A DNA stretch of 15,444 nt from an uncultured Porphyromonadaceae bacterium (GCA_947175715.1 CAMWOD010000006.1:1-15444); one strand, 5' to 3'; shown: positions 1 to 7,888, counted from the first letter of the stretch. The notes: a model not told the origin generated them from the sequence alone. Numbers and translations are program-made.

Positions 1-300
<300 letters not shown>

Positions 301-304
301 TGGA

Positions 305-332
305 GGCCCCTCCCCCGCAAGGGGCGGGGGCC
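305..332 (+). other. GC-rich stem-loop in the 23S-5S spacer
   Basis: Right after the 23S 3' end, GGCCCCT (305-311) pairs with GGGGGCC (326-332) and CCCC (312-315) pairs with GGGG (321-324), with C325 bulged and a five-base loop (316-320). Because a 5S gene follows, this is more likely a processing stem, or part of the long stem bracketing pre-23S rRNA, than a terminator. There is no T-run after it. A second small hairpin (GGGGA 358-362 with TCCCC 366-370) follows in the same spacer. Confidence 0.55.
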
Positions 333-451
333 GAGAAAAGACAAATCACAGGACGCTGGGGAGTCTCCCCGTGCCCGGTGTTCGGCCGACAAGAGCCGCG
401 CGAGTTTTGAAGGTCGCCGCTTCCGCCCGGTCCCGGCCCTGACGACATTAA

Positions 452-553
452 GGCTGCCACAGCGTGGGGGATCCACCTCTTCCCATCCCGAACAGAGAAG
501 TTAAGCCCCACCGCGCCGATGGTACTGCGAAAGCGGGAGAGTAGGTCGCAGCC
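452..553 (+). rRNA. rrf: 5S ribosomal RNA
   Basis: This is a complete 5S rRNA gene about 150 bases after the 23S 3' end. The conserved core CCCGAACAGAGAAGTTAAGC lies near 487-506, followed by the typical GATGGTACTGC and GGGAGAGTAGGTCGC blocks. The terminal helix I is visible as GGCTGC (452-457) pairing with GCAGCC (548-553). The mature ends may extend a few bases either way, as family members are usually about 105-112 nt. The RNA is part of the 50S subunit. No tRNA gene is found between 23S and 5S or after 5S. Confidence 0.96.
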
Positions 554-565
554 ACCCTTCCAACC

Positions 566-594
566 GAGCCCGGACGCCCCAAGCGCCCGGGCTC
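566..594 (+). terminator. Probable rRNA operon terminator hairpin
   Basis: GAGCCCGG (566-573) pairs perfectly with CCGGGCTC (587-594), giving an 8-bp GC-rich stem 12 bases after the 5S gene. The following ACTCATTTCC is only weakly T-rich, so the hairpin resembles an intrinsic terminator without a strong U-tract. Its position at the end of the rRNA operon supports the call. Confidence 0.65.
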
Positions 595-613
595 ACTCAT
601 TTCCGGCAATTAA

Positions 614-687
614 GAATTAGTAATTAGTAATTAGGATTGGTAAGGTCTTCTGGGCCTTTAGGGGCTTTAGAGTCCATAGGGTCCATA
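614..687. repeat. Short AT-rich and GTCCATA tandem repeats
   Basis: Three tandem 7-base units, GAATTAG then TAATTAG twice, occupy 614-634. GTCCATA then occurs twice with a 9-base period (672-678 and 681-687). Such low-complexity tracts are common between Bacteroidales genes and mark the start of the gene-free stretch. No coding or RNA function is visible. Confidence 0.6.
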
Positions 688-764
688 ACGCTGGCTGGAG
701 CGCCGCGCCTCATCCAACATTACATCATGCCTCCGGCACTCCGAACTTTTGCGGGTGAGTCATT

Positions 765-800
765 CCCCGCACTCGGTCGCTTCGCTCCCGTCATGCGGGG
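765..800. other. Hairpin with 7-bp CCCCGCA/TGCGGGG stem
   Basis: CCCCGCA (765-771) pairs perfectly with TGCGGGG (794-800) across a 22-base loop. It is the first of the run of inverted repeats in this intergenic region. No T-run follows on either strand, so a terminator role is not supported. Confidence 0.5.
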
Positions 801-821
801 TTAACTACAACATCGTCACAT

Positions 822-871
822 CCGTGGCTCCTCCCGTAGACAGTAATTATGGATTACGATATAGCTCACGG
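822..871. other. Nested hairpin
   Basis: CCGTG (822-826) pairs with CACGG (867-871). Inside it GTAAT (843-847) pairs with ATTAC (853-857) around a five-base TATGG loop. Alone it is modest, but it adjoins the stronger multi-branched unit that follows and may be its 5' part. Confidence 0.4.
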
Positions 872-907
872 CCATCTTCGCAGCCCTTCCTCTATTAGGT
901 TCGCCAC

Positions 908-1003
908 GATGGTAAGGGTTATGTCGGCTCGGAGAGCCGGCGGTAGTTGACAGCCCCTGGTGGAGGTCGAAGACCGCAACCTGGGGAAAGGAACCCCACC
1001 ATC
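908..1003. other. Candidate structured RNA unit: closing helix around two hairpins
   Basis: GATGGT (908-913) pairs with ACCATC (998-1003) and GGGTT (916-920) with AACCC (992-996), making an 11-bp helix broken only by AA (914-915) opposite C997. It encloses hairpin CGGCTC-GGA-GAGCCG (925-939) and an imperfect hairpin at 954-986, whose ends are CCCC/GGGG and whose tip is GGTC-GAA-GACC (965-975). The result is a three-way-junction-like fold with two purine triloops. An alternative pairing of GGGG (983-986) with CCCC (994-997) would break both the closing helix and the second hairpin. I do not recognise it as a known riboswitch or Rfam family. The strand of transcription is unknown. Confidence 0.5.
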
Positions 1004-1005
1004 AT

Positions 1006-1124
1006 CATGAGCCTCGGAGAGACGATGTCATGGTCCGATACATAGACCGGCAGCTACGCAGCCGTGATTTTGTAGGAGACTTATACCGCAAGCTGCGTGC
1101 ACCTGACGGCGCACTTGCATGCGG
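1006..1124. other. Three further stem-loops of the structured region
   Basis: CATGA (1006-1010) pairs with TCATG (1028-1032) around a CTC-GGA-GAG tip (1013-1021). This is the same nine bases that form the top of the hairpin at 928-936. CGGC (1048-1051) pairs with GCCG (1061-1064). CCGCA (1086-1090) pairs with TGCGG (1120-1124), GC (1092-1093) with GC (1117-1118) and GTGC (1097-1100) with GCAC (1111-1114), forming one long interrupted hairpin. Each is moderate alone; the row of them is what stands out. Confidence 0.45.
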
Positions 1125-1132
1125 CTAACGTG

Positions 1133-1180
1133 ACGCGCGGCCACGCCGCGCGTTGCCGCAGATGCCACGCATCGCGGCAA
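1133..1180. other. Twin GC-rich hairpins with identical CCACG loops
   Basis: ACGCGCGG (1133-1140) pairs perfectly with CCGCGCGT (1146-1153) around the loop CCACG. The next hairpin starts at once: TTGCCGC (1153-1159) pairs with GCGGCAA (1174-1180), and after a bulged A1160, GATG (1161-1164) pairs with CATC (1170-1173) around a second CCACG loop (1165-1169). Two adjacent, unrelated stems with the same five-base loop are unlikely to be accidental and suggest a loop recognised by a protein or another RNA. Confidence 0.55.
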
Positions 1181-1192
1181 GCTATTTCATGC

Positions 1193-1212
1193 GGACGCGA
1201 AGAATCGCGTCC
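1193..1212. other. Perfect 8-bp hairpin downstream of the protease gene
   Basis: GGACGCGA (1193-1200) pairs with TCGCGTCC (1205-1212) around AGAA. It lies 43 bases beyond the stop codon of the minus-strand protease gene. No T-run follows on the minus strand, so it is not a classical terminator, but it could protect the 3' end of that transcript. Confidence 0.5.
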
Positions 1213-1254
1213 CTACCTGGCACCCCAACTCATCAACCTTTCAACCTTATCAGG

Positions 1255-2877
1255 CTAAGGGAGGAGGAAGAGGAGCTGGCCGAGGGTGGGGTTTGTGACT
1301 ATGCGGCCTTGGAGGTCGTAATATGTTTGAGTGCAGGTCTGTTCGGGATTGGGTATGTCGGGGTAGATGATAAGGCGGGGCTTGGTGGTGGAAGCGGGAT
1401 CGGTGGTGATCGCATGGATGCCGCCTGAGGCGCCGCCGCGGAATTTGAATGTGATGAGCGAGTCGGGGGTTTCGGTGATCTCGGTAATGGGAGCGTCGAG
1501 GGTTTCGCCTGTCCAGGGGTGGAAGTCGTTGAATGAGGTGACTTTAGAGGTGCCTGGGAATGTGTCGCCTGCACGGGTGGCGGAAGTAGCGATACCATCG
1601 GCCTCTACGAGGTCGACGCGCAGGTGGTTGGCAGATGTATTAACGGTGTTCTGGTCCCAGATATCGGGGTCGTAGTCGATGTGCCACAGTATCATGCCAT
1701 GCCCGGGGATGTATTCATCCCAAGAAGATTGCTGGCGATTTTCGAGCAGATAGTATTCGTAGGGGTTGGACGTGGTGATGATAGAAATGTCGGCGTAGCC
1801 ACCATTGTCGATGCTGCGGAGCTCCACATCGGCGGGGTCGGAAAGCTGCGATGGCTCAACCCAGCCAAGGGCGTAGCGCTCGTAGGCCGAGTAATGGGGT
1901 GGAGTGTGACAATCGTTGTTGTAGCTGCCTCGGTCCATTACTGAATAAGCGCCGGGAGTGAAGGGGATGGAAGAGCGGGTGGAGTATAGGTCGGGGAGGC
2001 CGAGCACGTGTCCGAACTCATGAACGAACGTGCCAATGCCCGATAGCTTGGTGGTGCCGCCGCGAAGTTCGTTGGAGCAGGCGTAATGGTTGATAAGGAG
2101 ACCGTCGAAATACACAGTGCGACCAGCGCCGCCGGGGGCAGGTACGGCAATATCCCACGAGTGGGGCCATATTGTGGAGCGCAAGCCCGAGTCGTTTTCG
2201 CCATAGCCGGCGTAGAACACATAGACATTGTCGATCACGCTATCGCCATCGGCATCGTAGTTGTGAAAATCGATTATATCGTCGAGTAGCTCGCAAGCCT
2301 CGGTCACCATCTCATCGGGGCGGATGTCGTCGCCGTTACTCTTGTTTGTGCCATAATAGCTCATTGGCTGCGAGAGCTTTACAGGGCCGTAGAGGTCGAA
2401 CTGCGGGGTGAACTGTCCGAAAGAGGAGTCGCGGAAGTAGTCGGCAATCGATCCTGTCGCGCCGTCGCGTGAGAACCCAGGTAGCGAAAGCATGTCGGAG
2501 TAGACCTGGTAGGGATCATCGATGCTGAAGGCATTGTCGGCAAATTCCACGAGAATCACCAGCGCCCGCGGCGAGCCTGTGGTGGGGAATGTAGAGCCTT
2601 CCACCTGTGGGGCGCCGGCCGACGGCATAGACGACAACATCATCTGAGCCTCGGCCTGCGATGCAAGGCGAAAACCAGCGTCGGTAGACATGAGCATGCG
2701 ACCCTGCATGTCGGTGAAGAAGTGCGCCCTCTCGTCGCCGTGGACGTTGACCATCATTGTGGAGCCGTCGTCGCATCTCACCTCGATGGGGTAGGGGGGA
2801 GCTGCCACGCTCCATGCTAATGGTGCGCAGGCAAAAGATATGATTGAGGCAAGTATAGCGATAAGATTTAGCTTCAT
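1255..2877 (-). CDS. Secreted M6-family zinc metalloprotease
   Basis: This gene encodes a 540-residue exported peptidase of the M6 (immune inhibitor A-like) family. The zinc site HEFGHVLGLPDLY is at residues 286-298, with His286 and His290 as zinc ligands and Glu287 as the catalytic base. The upstream block ending ADYFRDSSFGQF is the usual M6 region before the catalytic core. ATG at 2877 is preferred over a start 12 codons upstream because it gives a typical signal peptide (MKLNLIAILASIISFACAPL), probably cut by signal peptidase I near residues 22-25. The C-terminus carries YDLQGRIVTNP, a motif common at the tail of Bacteroidales secreted proteins, but ends early within a polypyrimidine tract (coding strand), without the usual final strand and basic residues. 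Substrate is unknown; a role in digesting extracellular protein is inferred. It is a single-gene unit divergent from tamB. Confidence 0.9.
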   Translation of the reverse strand: MKLNLIAILASIISFACAPLAWSVAAPPYPIEVRCDDGSTMMVNVHGDERAHFFTDMQGRMLMSTDAGFRLASQAEAQMMLSSMPSAGAPQVEGSTFPTTGSPRALVILVEFADNAFSIDDPYQVYSDMLSLPGFSRDGATGSIADYFRDSSFGQFTPQFDLYGPVKLSQPMSYYGTNKSNGDDIRPDEMVTEACELLDDIIDFHNYDADGDSVIDNVYVFYAGYGENDSGLRSTIWPHSWDIAVPAPGGAGRTVYFDGLLINHYACSNELRGGTTKLSGIGTFVHEFGHVLGLPDLYSTRSSIPFTPGAYSVMDRGSYNNDCHTPPHYSAYERYALGWVEPSQLSDPADVELRSIDNGGYADISIITTSNPYEYYLLENRQQSSWDEYIPGHGMILWHIDYDPDIWDQNTVNTSANHLRVDLVEADGIATSATRAGDTFPGTSKVTSFNDFHPWTGETLDAPITEITETPDSLITFKFRGGASGGIHAITTDPASTTKPRLIIYPDIPNPEQTCTQTYYDLQGRIVTNPTLGQLLFLLP

Positions 2878-2910
2878 ATTAGTGTGTAAATGAGTGGGTA
2901 AAGATAGCCA

Positions 2911-2918
2911 CAAAGGTA
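2911..2918 (-). promoter_or_regulatory. Probable -7 promoter box of the M6 protease gene
   Basis: Read on the minus strand this is TACCTTTG, a match to the Bacteroidetes sigma-ABfr -7 consensus TAnnTTTG. It lies 33 bases before the preferred ATG at 2877 and would give a leader of roughly 25-30 nt. No clear TTTG at -33 is visible; the upstream stretch is T-rich. Confidence 0.55.
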
Positions 2919-2999
2919 ATAAAATTGGGTGAAAAATATTGTGAACGATTGTTATTAGCTATCGAGTTGATAAAACGATGATGAAAAAATTGCGAATAA

Positions 3000-3032
3000 A
3001 TTGTGTAGAAATGTGAAATTGACGTATTTTTG
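3000..3032 (+). promoter_or_regulatory. Probable tamB-tamL promoter
   Basis: TATTTTTG at 3025-3032 matches the Bacteroidetes -7 consensus TAnnTTTG exactly. ATTG at 3000-3003, 21 bases upstream, is an acceptable -33 element. Transcription would begin near 3039, leaving about 35 nt before the predicted tamB start. This helps locate the unusual start codon, because the transcript would contain no in-frame ATG near the beginning of the coding region. Confidence 0.55.
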
Positions 3033-3073
3033 ACAAGACAATTGAAGAGCATCGAAAATTGTAATTGTAATTA

Positions 3074-6000
3074 TTGCATTTCAGCTACGTATTGGATTTG
3101 AAAGCGAGGATTGTAAAAATCATAGGATCGACGTTGCTGTGGCTGCCGGTGGTTGTGATACTGCTGGTAGCAAACTTGTTATATATGATTTACACACCTT
3201 GGTTTCAGGGTGTAACTGTTGATGCGGTGGTCAAGGGTATGAATAGCGACACGCGTGTGTTCAAGCTCGACTACTTTCGGCTCAATTTCCCTCTCGACCT
3301 TGAGGCCCAGGGCTTGCTGATGATCGAGGATGGCGACACCACACTTGGGGCCAAGTCGGTTGATCTTGACATGTCGCTGCTGCCGCTGCTGGGGATGCGT
3401 GTGGAGCTGTCGCGCGCCGACATTTCGGATGCCACCTTCACTATGGGAACCCCCGACTCCGCGATGTATATGACCATACGCAAGGCTAACCTCAATGTGG
3501 GACGCACTACGGTGAGCCTCGCCACCTCGCGGATAGAGGTTGATGCGGCTTCGTTGAGCGACGGACGCATGTTCCTGGCCTTGAAAAACGACACCACCCC
3601 CATTCCACTCGACACAGTGACACCGACCCCATGGTTTATACATGCCAACACGTTGGAACTCAAAAATGTGCAATATACCATGACATACGAGTCGCTGATC
3701 GACACCTTGAGCGCCACAGTGCCGTATGCCGTGCTGCGCAATGGCACGGTCGACATGGGCCGACACGACATACATGCTGATGAGCTTGATGTGCGCGATG
3801 TGACAGCACGGTACATATATCCCGCCGTCATCCCCGACTCATTGCCTGAGGCATACGATCCCAATCCTACGATACCATGGACCGTGAGGGGTGACAAGTT
3901 GAGCCTTACTGCCCGTGAGGCGCTATATGCAGTCAGCGGAGCCAAGCCACTACCCGGTCTCGATTTCAACTATCTGGAGGGTACGGATATAAGCATCAAA
4001 ATTGACTCATTCTACAACAAGTTGATAGAGGTGCGTGTGCCAGTGCGCGAACTTCGTGGCAACGAGCGATCGGGCTTGCAGCTCGGCGCAACGGGACTCT
4101 TTGAGATGGACTCAACGATGATGCGTGTCGACGGCTTCAATATAGCCACCCCCAATTCCCAACTCAGAATCGACGGATATATGGGTGTGGGTGAGCTTAC
4201 TACCGACCCAACGTTGCCCCTCGGACTGATGATGAACGGACATGTGGGGGTGCGCGACGTCAATCTGGCATTCCCCGACCTCGCAACCTACACCAGCGGA
4301 CTGGGCCCCGACACCGATATAGATATTATCACAGACCTGAGCGGTACGGCCAGTCATATCGACCTCAAGCAATTCTCAGCGGGTATACCACGGCACTTCA
4401 ACTTTAGCCTCAGTGGTGAAATCAATAATCCGATGGATCCAGAGCAGATTGACGGTACAATCGATATCGGCGGCAACATCGCCAATGTGGACTTCGCAAA
4501 AAGCATCTTCCTCGACAAGAGTACATCGAGCATGATCAACATAGCCCCGCTGACACTCGACGGCCATGTGGTGTACAAACCCTCGGCAATCACCGGCAAT
4601 CTTAAAGCCGTGTCGGGCCTTGGCCGAGTAGCGCTTGACGGCTCGTGGATTAAAACCCCAGAGAAATTTAAGGCCGACATAGATATAAACCGCTTTCCGC
4701 TCAATTCGTTCCTCCCCACCATGGGTGTTGGAGCCTTAACGGGCAGCATAAAAGTAGACGGTCAGGGGTATGACGTATTTTCACCCAAGATGAAGCTCGA
4801 CGCAGAGATAATAATCGATGAAGTGGAGTATGAAAAGGTGACATACAAGGATATAGCTTTGAAGGCCAAGATAGAGGATGGCAATAGCAACGTGACGCTG
4901 AGCTCGGCCAATCCCGATGTTGACCTTGACATAGCCGCAGCTGGCAACCTTGCCGGCAAGAACCTGCATTGGGACTATGACGGGCGAATACGCCATATCG
5001 ACCTGATGGCGCTGGGTATGTCGACCACTGAAGCATACGGTTCGATGTCGTTCAAGGGTGAAGCCGACCTGAATTCCGATTTCAGCTCGATTGACGCAAT
5101 TATGAGCATCGACGACCTTGAATGGCGACAAGAGGGGATGAACATAAGTCAGAAGAACATGCTGCTCCATGGAGTGATGAATGACTCGATAGTATCGATG
5201 CGTGTTGATGATGCCGATATGCACCTTGCTGCCGACTTCCCATGCTCGCTCGATGAGCTGATGAAGCACTTTACCCTCGCTGGCGACGACATGACTAAAA
5301 TCATGGAGGAGAAACGCCTGGATGTGCTGAGTCTGCAGAAATCGCTGCCGCCATTTAACATCTCACTTACAGCAGGACGCAACAACATAATAAGCGATGT
5401 GCTCGCCGGAAGCGACATGGCCTTCAACTCGCTGAACATTGAGGCCAACAACGACTCGATAATGCGCGCCACGGCCATGGTGAAAACACTGAGGATGGGT
5501 GCCACCACACTCGACACAATCAGCCTAAACCTCAATCAGCAAGACAACTACCTGCTATTTAAGGGAGCTATGCGCAATTCCCCTGGCACATTCGATGAGT
5601 GGGCTTCGGTTGATGCAAGCGGCTATGTGGCCGACGACAACCTTGCGTTGATGCTGCATCAGCGCAACATCAAGGGTGAAACGGGCTACATGCTCGGTGC
5701 AAAGGCAACATTCAGCGACTCAATCGTGGCACTGAAGCTTGCCCCCTACCACCCGATTATCGGCTATAAAAAGTGGAATATCAACTACGACAACGAGATA
5801 ACATACGCATTCCTTACCCACCACATAGATGCCAACCTCAAGATGAAAAATGAGTCGGGCAGCTCCATCGAGCTGATCACTGATCACGTGGAAGGCGTGG
5901 AGGGTCAAGAAGATGTAGTGCTGAAAATAAGCGACCTACAGATCGCCGACTGGATTGCCGTTAACCCATTCGCCCCACCGGTGAGTGGCGCGGTATCGGC

Positions 6001-7888
6001 CGATATGCGTTTTAACTGGGGTGAAAACAAGCTCAACGGTAAGGGAGATGTGGCTGTAAACAACCTGATTTATGGTAAGGAGCGCGTGGGCGACTTTGAG
6101 CTCGACGTCGATCTGATCACAGAGAAGAATGGAGCGCTTAATGCCGATGTGGCGCTGCTGGTCGACGGTGTTCGCACAATCACGGCCCGTGGAGCGCTCA
6201 ACGACACCACAAGCGAGCACCCATTCCTGCTCGACTTCTCGATGATACACTTCCCGCTTAAGGTGGCCAACCCCTTCCTGCCCCCTGGCGTAGCCACATT
6301 GTCGGGAATGCTCAACGGCACCATGGAGATAACGGGCGAGATGACAGCTCCGCGATTTAATGGCTACTTGCAATTTGACTCGGCGGCAGTCAAGGTCGGT
6401 ATGATCGGCACAAACCTTGTATTCTCCGATGAGAAGATACCCGTCGACAGCAATATCGTGATGCTAAACAACTTTACGATTCGGGCGGTGAATGATAATC
6501 CATTGGCAATCAATGGTAAGGTTGACCTCAATAGCATGAGCAATCCATCGATCGATCTTGACATGAAGGCCAGCAACATGCAGATCGTAGGTTCCGACCG
6601 CCCCCGAGGAGCCGACGCCTACGGCAAGGCATTTATCAATTTCGATACCCAGGTGAAGGGTAACATGAACTTCCTCAGGGTTGATGCCGAGCTCGATGTG
6701 CTACCCGGCACCAATGTGACCTACATCATGCCCGAGGCCGAGTCGGTGATAGCCAGCCGTTCGACAGGCGACATGGTTCACTTCGTCAACTTCAACGACA
6801 CCGCACAGGTGGCTCAGGCCGACACAATAGCCCGATCGGGGATGCTGATGAGTATAGACGCTATGCTGCGCATCGACCCTGGCACGGTATTTAATGTCGA
6901 TCTGTCGGCCGATGGTACCGACAAAGTACAGCTTGAAGGTCAAGGCACCCTCAACTATACCCTCAACTATATGAACGACTCACGCTTCACCGGGCGCTAC
7001 ACCATCAACAAGGGATTTGCGCGCTACTCATTGCCGGTGATCGGAGAGAAGCGATTTGACTTCCAGGAAGGTAGCTATGTGGCCTTCAACGGCGATATGC
7101 TCAACCCGATACTCAATATTCATGCCGTAGACCGCATCAAGGCCAATGTGACTCAAGAGGGGCAGAACTCACGTCTCATCAACTTCGACGTAGGACTGTC
7201 GGTCACAAACACACTCGACAACATGAATGTGGCATTCGACCTATCGACCGACGATGATATCACCGTGCAGAATGAATTGCAGTCGATGAGTCCCGACCAA
7301 CGCGCCAATCAGGCAATGAATATCCTGCTCTACGGCCTATATACCGGTGCGGGCACCAAGGGTAACGCCAATATCGGAGGTAATATGCTGTACTCATTCC
7401 TTGAATCGACCCTCAACACATGGGCTGCCAACAATATCAAGGGAGTCGATCTGTCATTCGGCATCGATCAGTACAACCAGACCACCGATGGAGCGTCGTC
7501 GACCACCACGAGCTACAGCTATCAGGTGTCGAAATCGCTGTTCAACAACCGATTCAAGATTGTAGTGGGAGGAAATTACTCGACCGACGCCAACGCCGAT
7601 GAAAACTTCTCGCAAAATCTCATCAACGACATATCATTCGAGTATCTGCTCAATAAGAGCGGTACCATGTACGTGCGCCTGTTCCGCCACGTGGGGTATG
7701 AGAGCATACTCGAGGGAGAAGTGATTCAGACCGGTGTGGGCTTCGTGTATAAGCGCAAGATTAAGAAGATTGGCGATATGTTCCGATGGTTTCCCCGCCG
7801 CCGCAAGAAAGAGCAGGAAGTAGTACTGCCTCAGCAGGGTGCGCCTATCATCCCAGCCGACCAAACAACTGAAACCCAGCAGCAATGA
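3074..7888 (+). CDS. tamB: TamB-family translocation and assembly module protein
   Basis: This is a 1604-residue AsmA-superfamily protein with one N-terminal membrane anchor (about residues 16-40) followed by a very long repetitive beta-rich periplasmic region. The conserved TamB C-terminal (DUF490) domain covers about residues 1280-1530, visible as LEGQGTLNYTLNYMNDSRFT, then FDFQEGSYVAFNGDMLNPIL and INFDVGLSVTNTLDNMNVAF. TamB proteins form a hydrophobic groove across the periplasm and work with an Omp85 partner in outer-membrane protein assembly and/or lipid transport. The partner tamL overlaps it by four bases (ATGA), so the two are translationally coupled. The start is odd: a TAA stop lies in frame at 3068-3070 and no ATG occurs before residue 38, so TTG at 3074 is used here, with TTG 3092 or 3098 as alternatives. 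Length and composition are normal for Bacteroidetes TamB. Confidence 0.92.
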   Translation: MHFSYVLDLKARIVKIIGSTLLWLPVVVILLVANLLYMIYTPWFQGVTVDAVVKGMNSDTRVFKLDYFRLNFPLDLEAQGLLMIEDGDTTLGAKSVDLDMSLLPLLGMRVELSRADISDATFTMGTPDSAMYMTIRKANLNVGRTTVSLATSRIEVDAASLSDGRMFLALKNDTTPIPLDTVTPTPWFIHANTLELKNVQYTMTYESLIDTLSATVPYAVLRNGTVDMGRHDIHADELDVRDVTARYIYPAVIPDSLPEAYDPNPTIPWTVRGDKLSLTAREALYAVSGAKPLPGLDFNYLEGTDISIKIDSFYNKLIEVRVPVRELRGNERSGLQLGATGLFEMDSTMMRVDGFNIATPNSQLRIDGYMGVGELTTDPTLPLGLMMNGHVGVRDVNLAFPDLATYTSGLGPDTDIDIITDLSGTASHIDLKQFSAGIPRHFNFSLSGEINNPMDPEQIDGTIDIGGNIANVDFAKSIFLDKSTSSMINIAPLTLDGHVVYKPSAITGNLKAVSGLGRVALDGSWIKTPEKFKADIDINRFPLNSFLPTMGVGALTGSIKVDGQGYDVFSPKMKLDAEIIIDEVEYEKVTYKDIALKAKIEDGNSNVTLSSANPDVDLDIAAAGNLAGKNLHWDYDGRIRHIDLMALGMSTTEAYGSMSFKGEADLNSDFSSIDAIMSIDDLEWRQEGMNISQKNMLLHGVMNDSIVSMRVDDADMHLAADFPCSLDELMKHFTLAGDDMTKIMEEKRLDVLSLQKSLPPFNISLTAGRNNIISDVLAGSDMAFNSLNIEANNDSIMRATAMVKTLRMGATTLDTISLNLNQQDNYLLFKGAMRNSPGTFDEWASVDASGYVADDNLALMLHQRNIKGETGYMLGAKATFSDSIVALKLAPYHPIIGYKKWNINYDNEITYAFLTHHIDANLKMKNESGSSIELITDHVEGVEGQEDVVLKISDLQIADWIAVNPFAPPVSGAVSADMRFNWGENKLNGKGDVAVNNLIYGKERVGDFELDVDLITEKNGALNADVALLVDGVRTITARGALNDTTSEHPFLLDFSMIHFPLKVANPFLPPGVATLSGMLNGTMEITGEMTAPRFNGYLQFDSAAVKVGMIGTNLVFSDEKIPVDSNIVMLNNFTIRAVNDNPLAINGKVDLNSMSNPSIDLDMKASNMQIVGSDRPRGADAYGKAFINFDTQVKGNMNFLRVDAELDVLPGTNVTYIMPEAESVIASRSTGDMVHFVNFNDTAQVAQADTIARSGMLMSIDAMLRIDPGTVFNVDLSADGTDKVQLEGQGTLNYTLNYMNDSRFTGRYTINKGFARYSLPVIGEKRFDFQEGSYVAFNGDMLNPILNIHAVDRIKANVTQEGQNSRLINFDVGLSVTNTLDNMNVAFDLSTDDDITVQNELQSMSPDQRANQAMNILLYGLYTGAGTKGNANIGGNMLYSFLESTLNTWAANNIKGVDLSFGIDQYNQTTDGASSTTTSYSYQVSKSLFNNRFKIVVGGNYSTDANADENFSQNLINDISFEYLLNKSGTMYVRLFRHVGYESILEGEVIQTGVGFVYKRKIKKIGDMFRWFPRRRKKEQEVVLPQQGAPIIPADQTTETQQQ

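Larger units (their letters stand above)
595..1254. other. Gene-free stretch after the rRNA operon, rich in stem-loops
   Basis: No ORF here looks like a real gene. The one plus-strand ORF that starts here (1153) runs antisense through the protease gene and has no recognisable domain. The left part (595-760) is simple repeat and unremarkable sequence. From 765 to 1212 the DNA is packed with inverted repeats: 765-771/794-800, 822-826/867-871 enclosing 843-847/853-857, 908-920/992-1003, 925-930/934-939, 954-986, 1006-1010/1028-1032, 1048-1051/1061-1064, 1086-1124, 1133-1140/1146-1153, 1153-1180 and 1193-1200/1205-1212. The last bases contain TCAACCTT twice in tandem (1233-1248). The density suggests a structured RNA or a palindromic repeat element rather than a plain spacer. 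Confidence 0.7.

Noticed and set aside
1193..1212. Intrinsic terminator of the protease gene
   Set aside because: The stem is perfect, but no T-run follows it on the minus strand.
595..1254. tRNA genes or a CRISPR array after the rRNA operon
   Set aside because: No cloverleaf with TTCGANNC arm is found, and the repeats here are unequal hairpins, not regularly spaced direct repeats.
1153..1428. Plus-strand ORF of 91 codons running from the hairpin array into the protease gene
   Set aside because: Its first part is made of hairpin stems and a short repeat, and the rest is antisense to the real M6 gene; no domain or ribosome binding context.
2836..2877. Lipoprotein signal in the M6 protease (SFAC)
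   Set aside because: The residues before the cysteine do not fit a lipobox (Ser at -3, Phe at -2); an ordinary signal peptide fits better.
2978..3016. Tiny ORF (12 codons, starting ATG ATG) upstream of tamB
   Set aside because: It lies upstream of the predicted tamB promoter and transcription start, so it is unlikely to be a leader peptide; nothing supports its translation.
3271..3969. 232-codon minus-strand ORF opposite tamB
   Set aside because: It is a shadow of tamB: no start context, no recognisable domain, and the plus-strand frame has strong family support.
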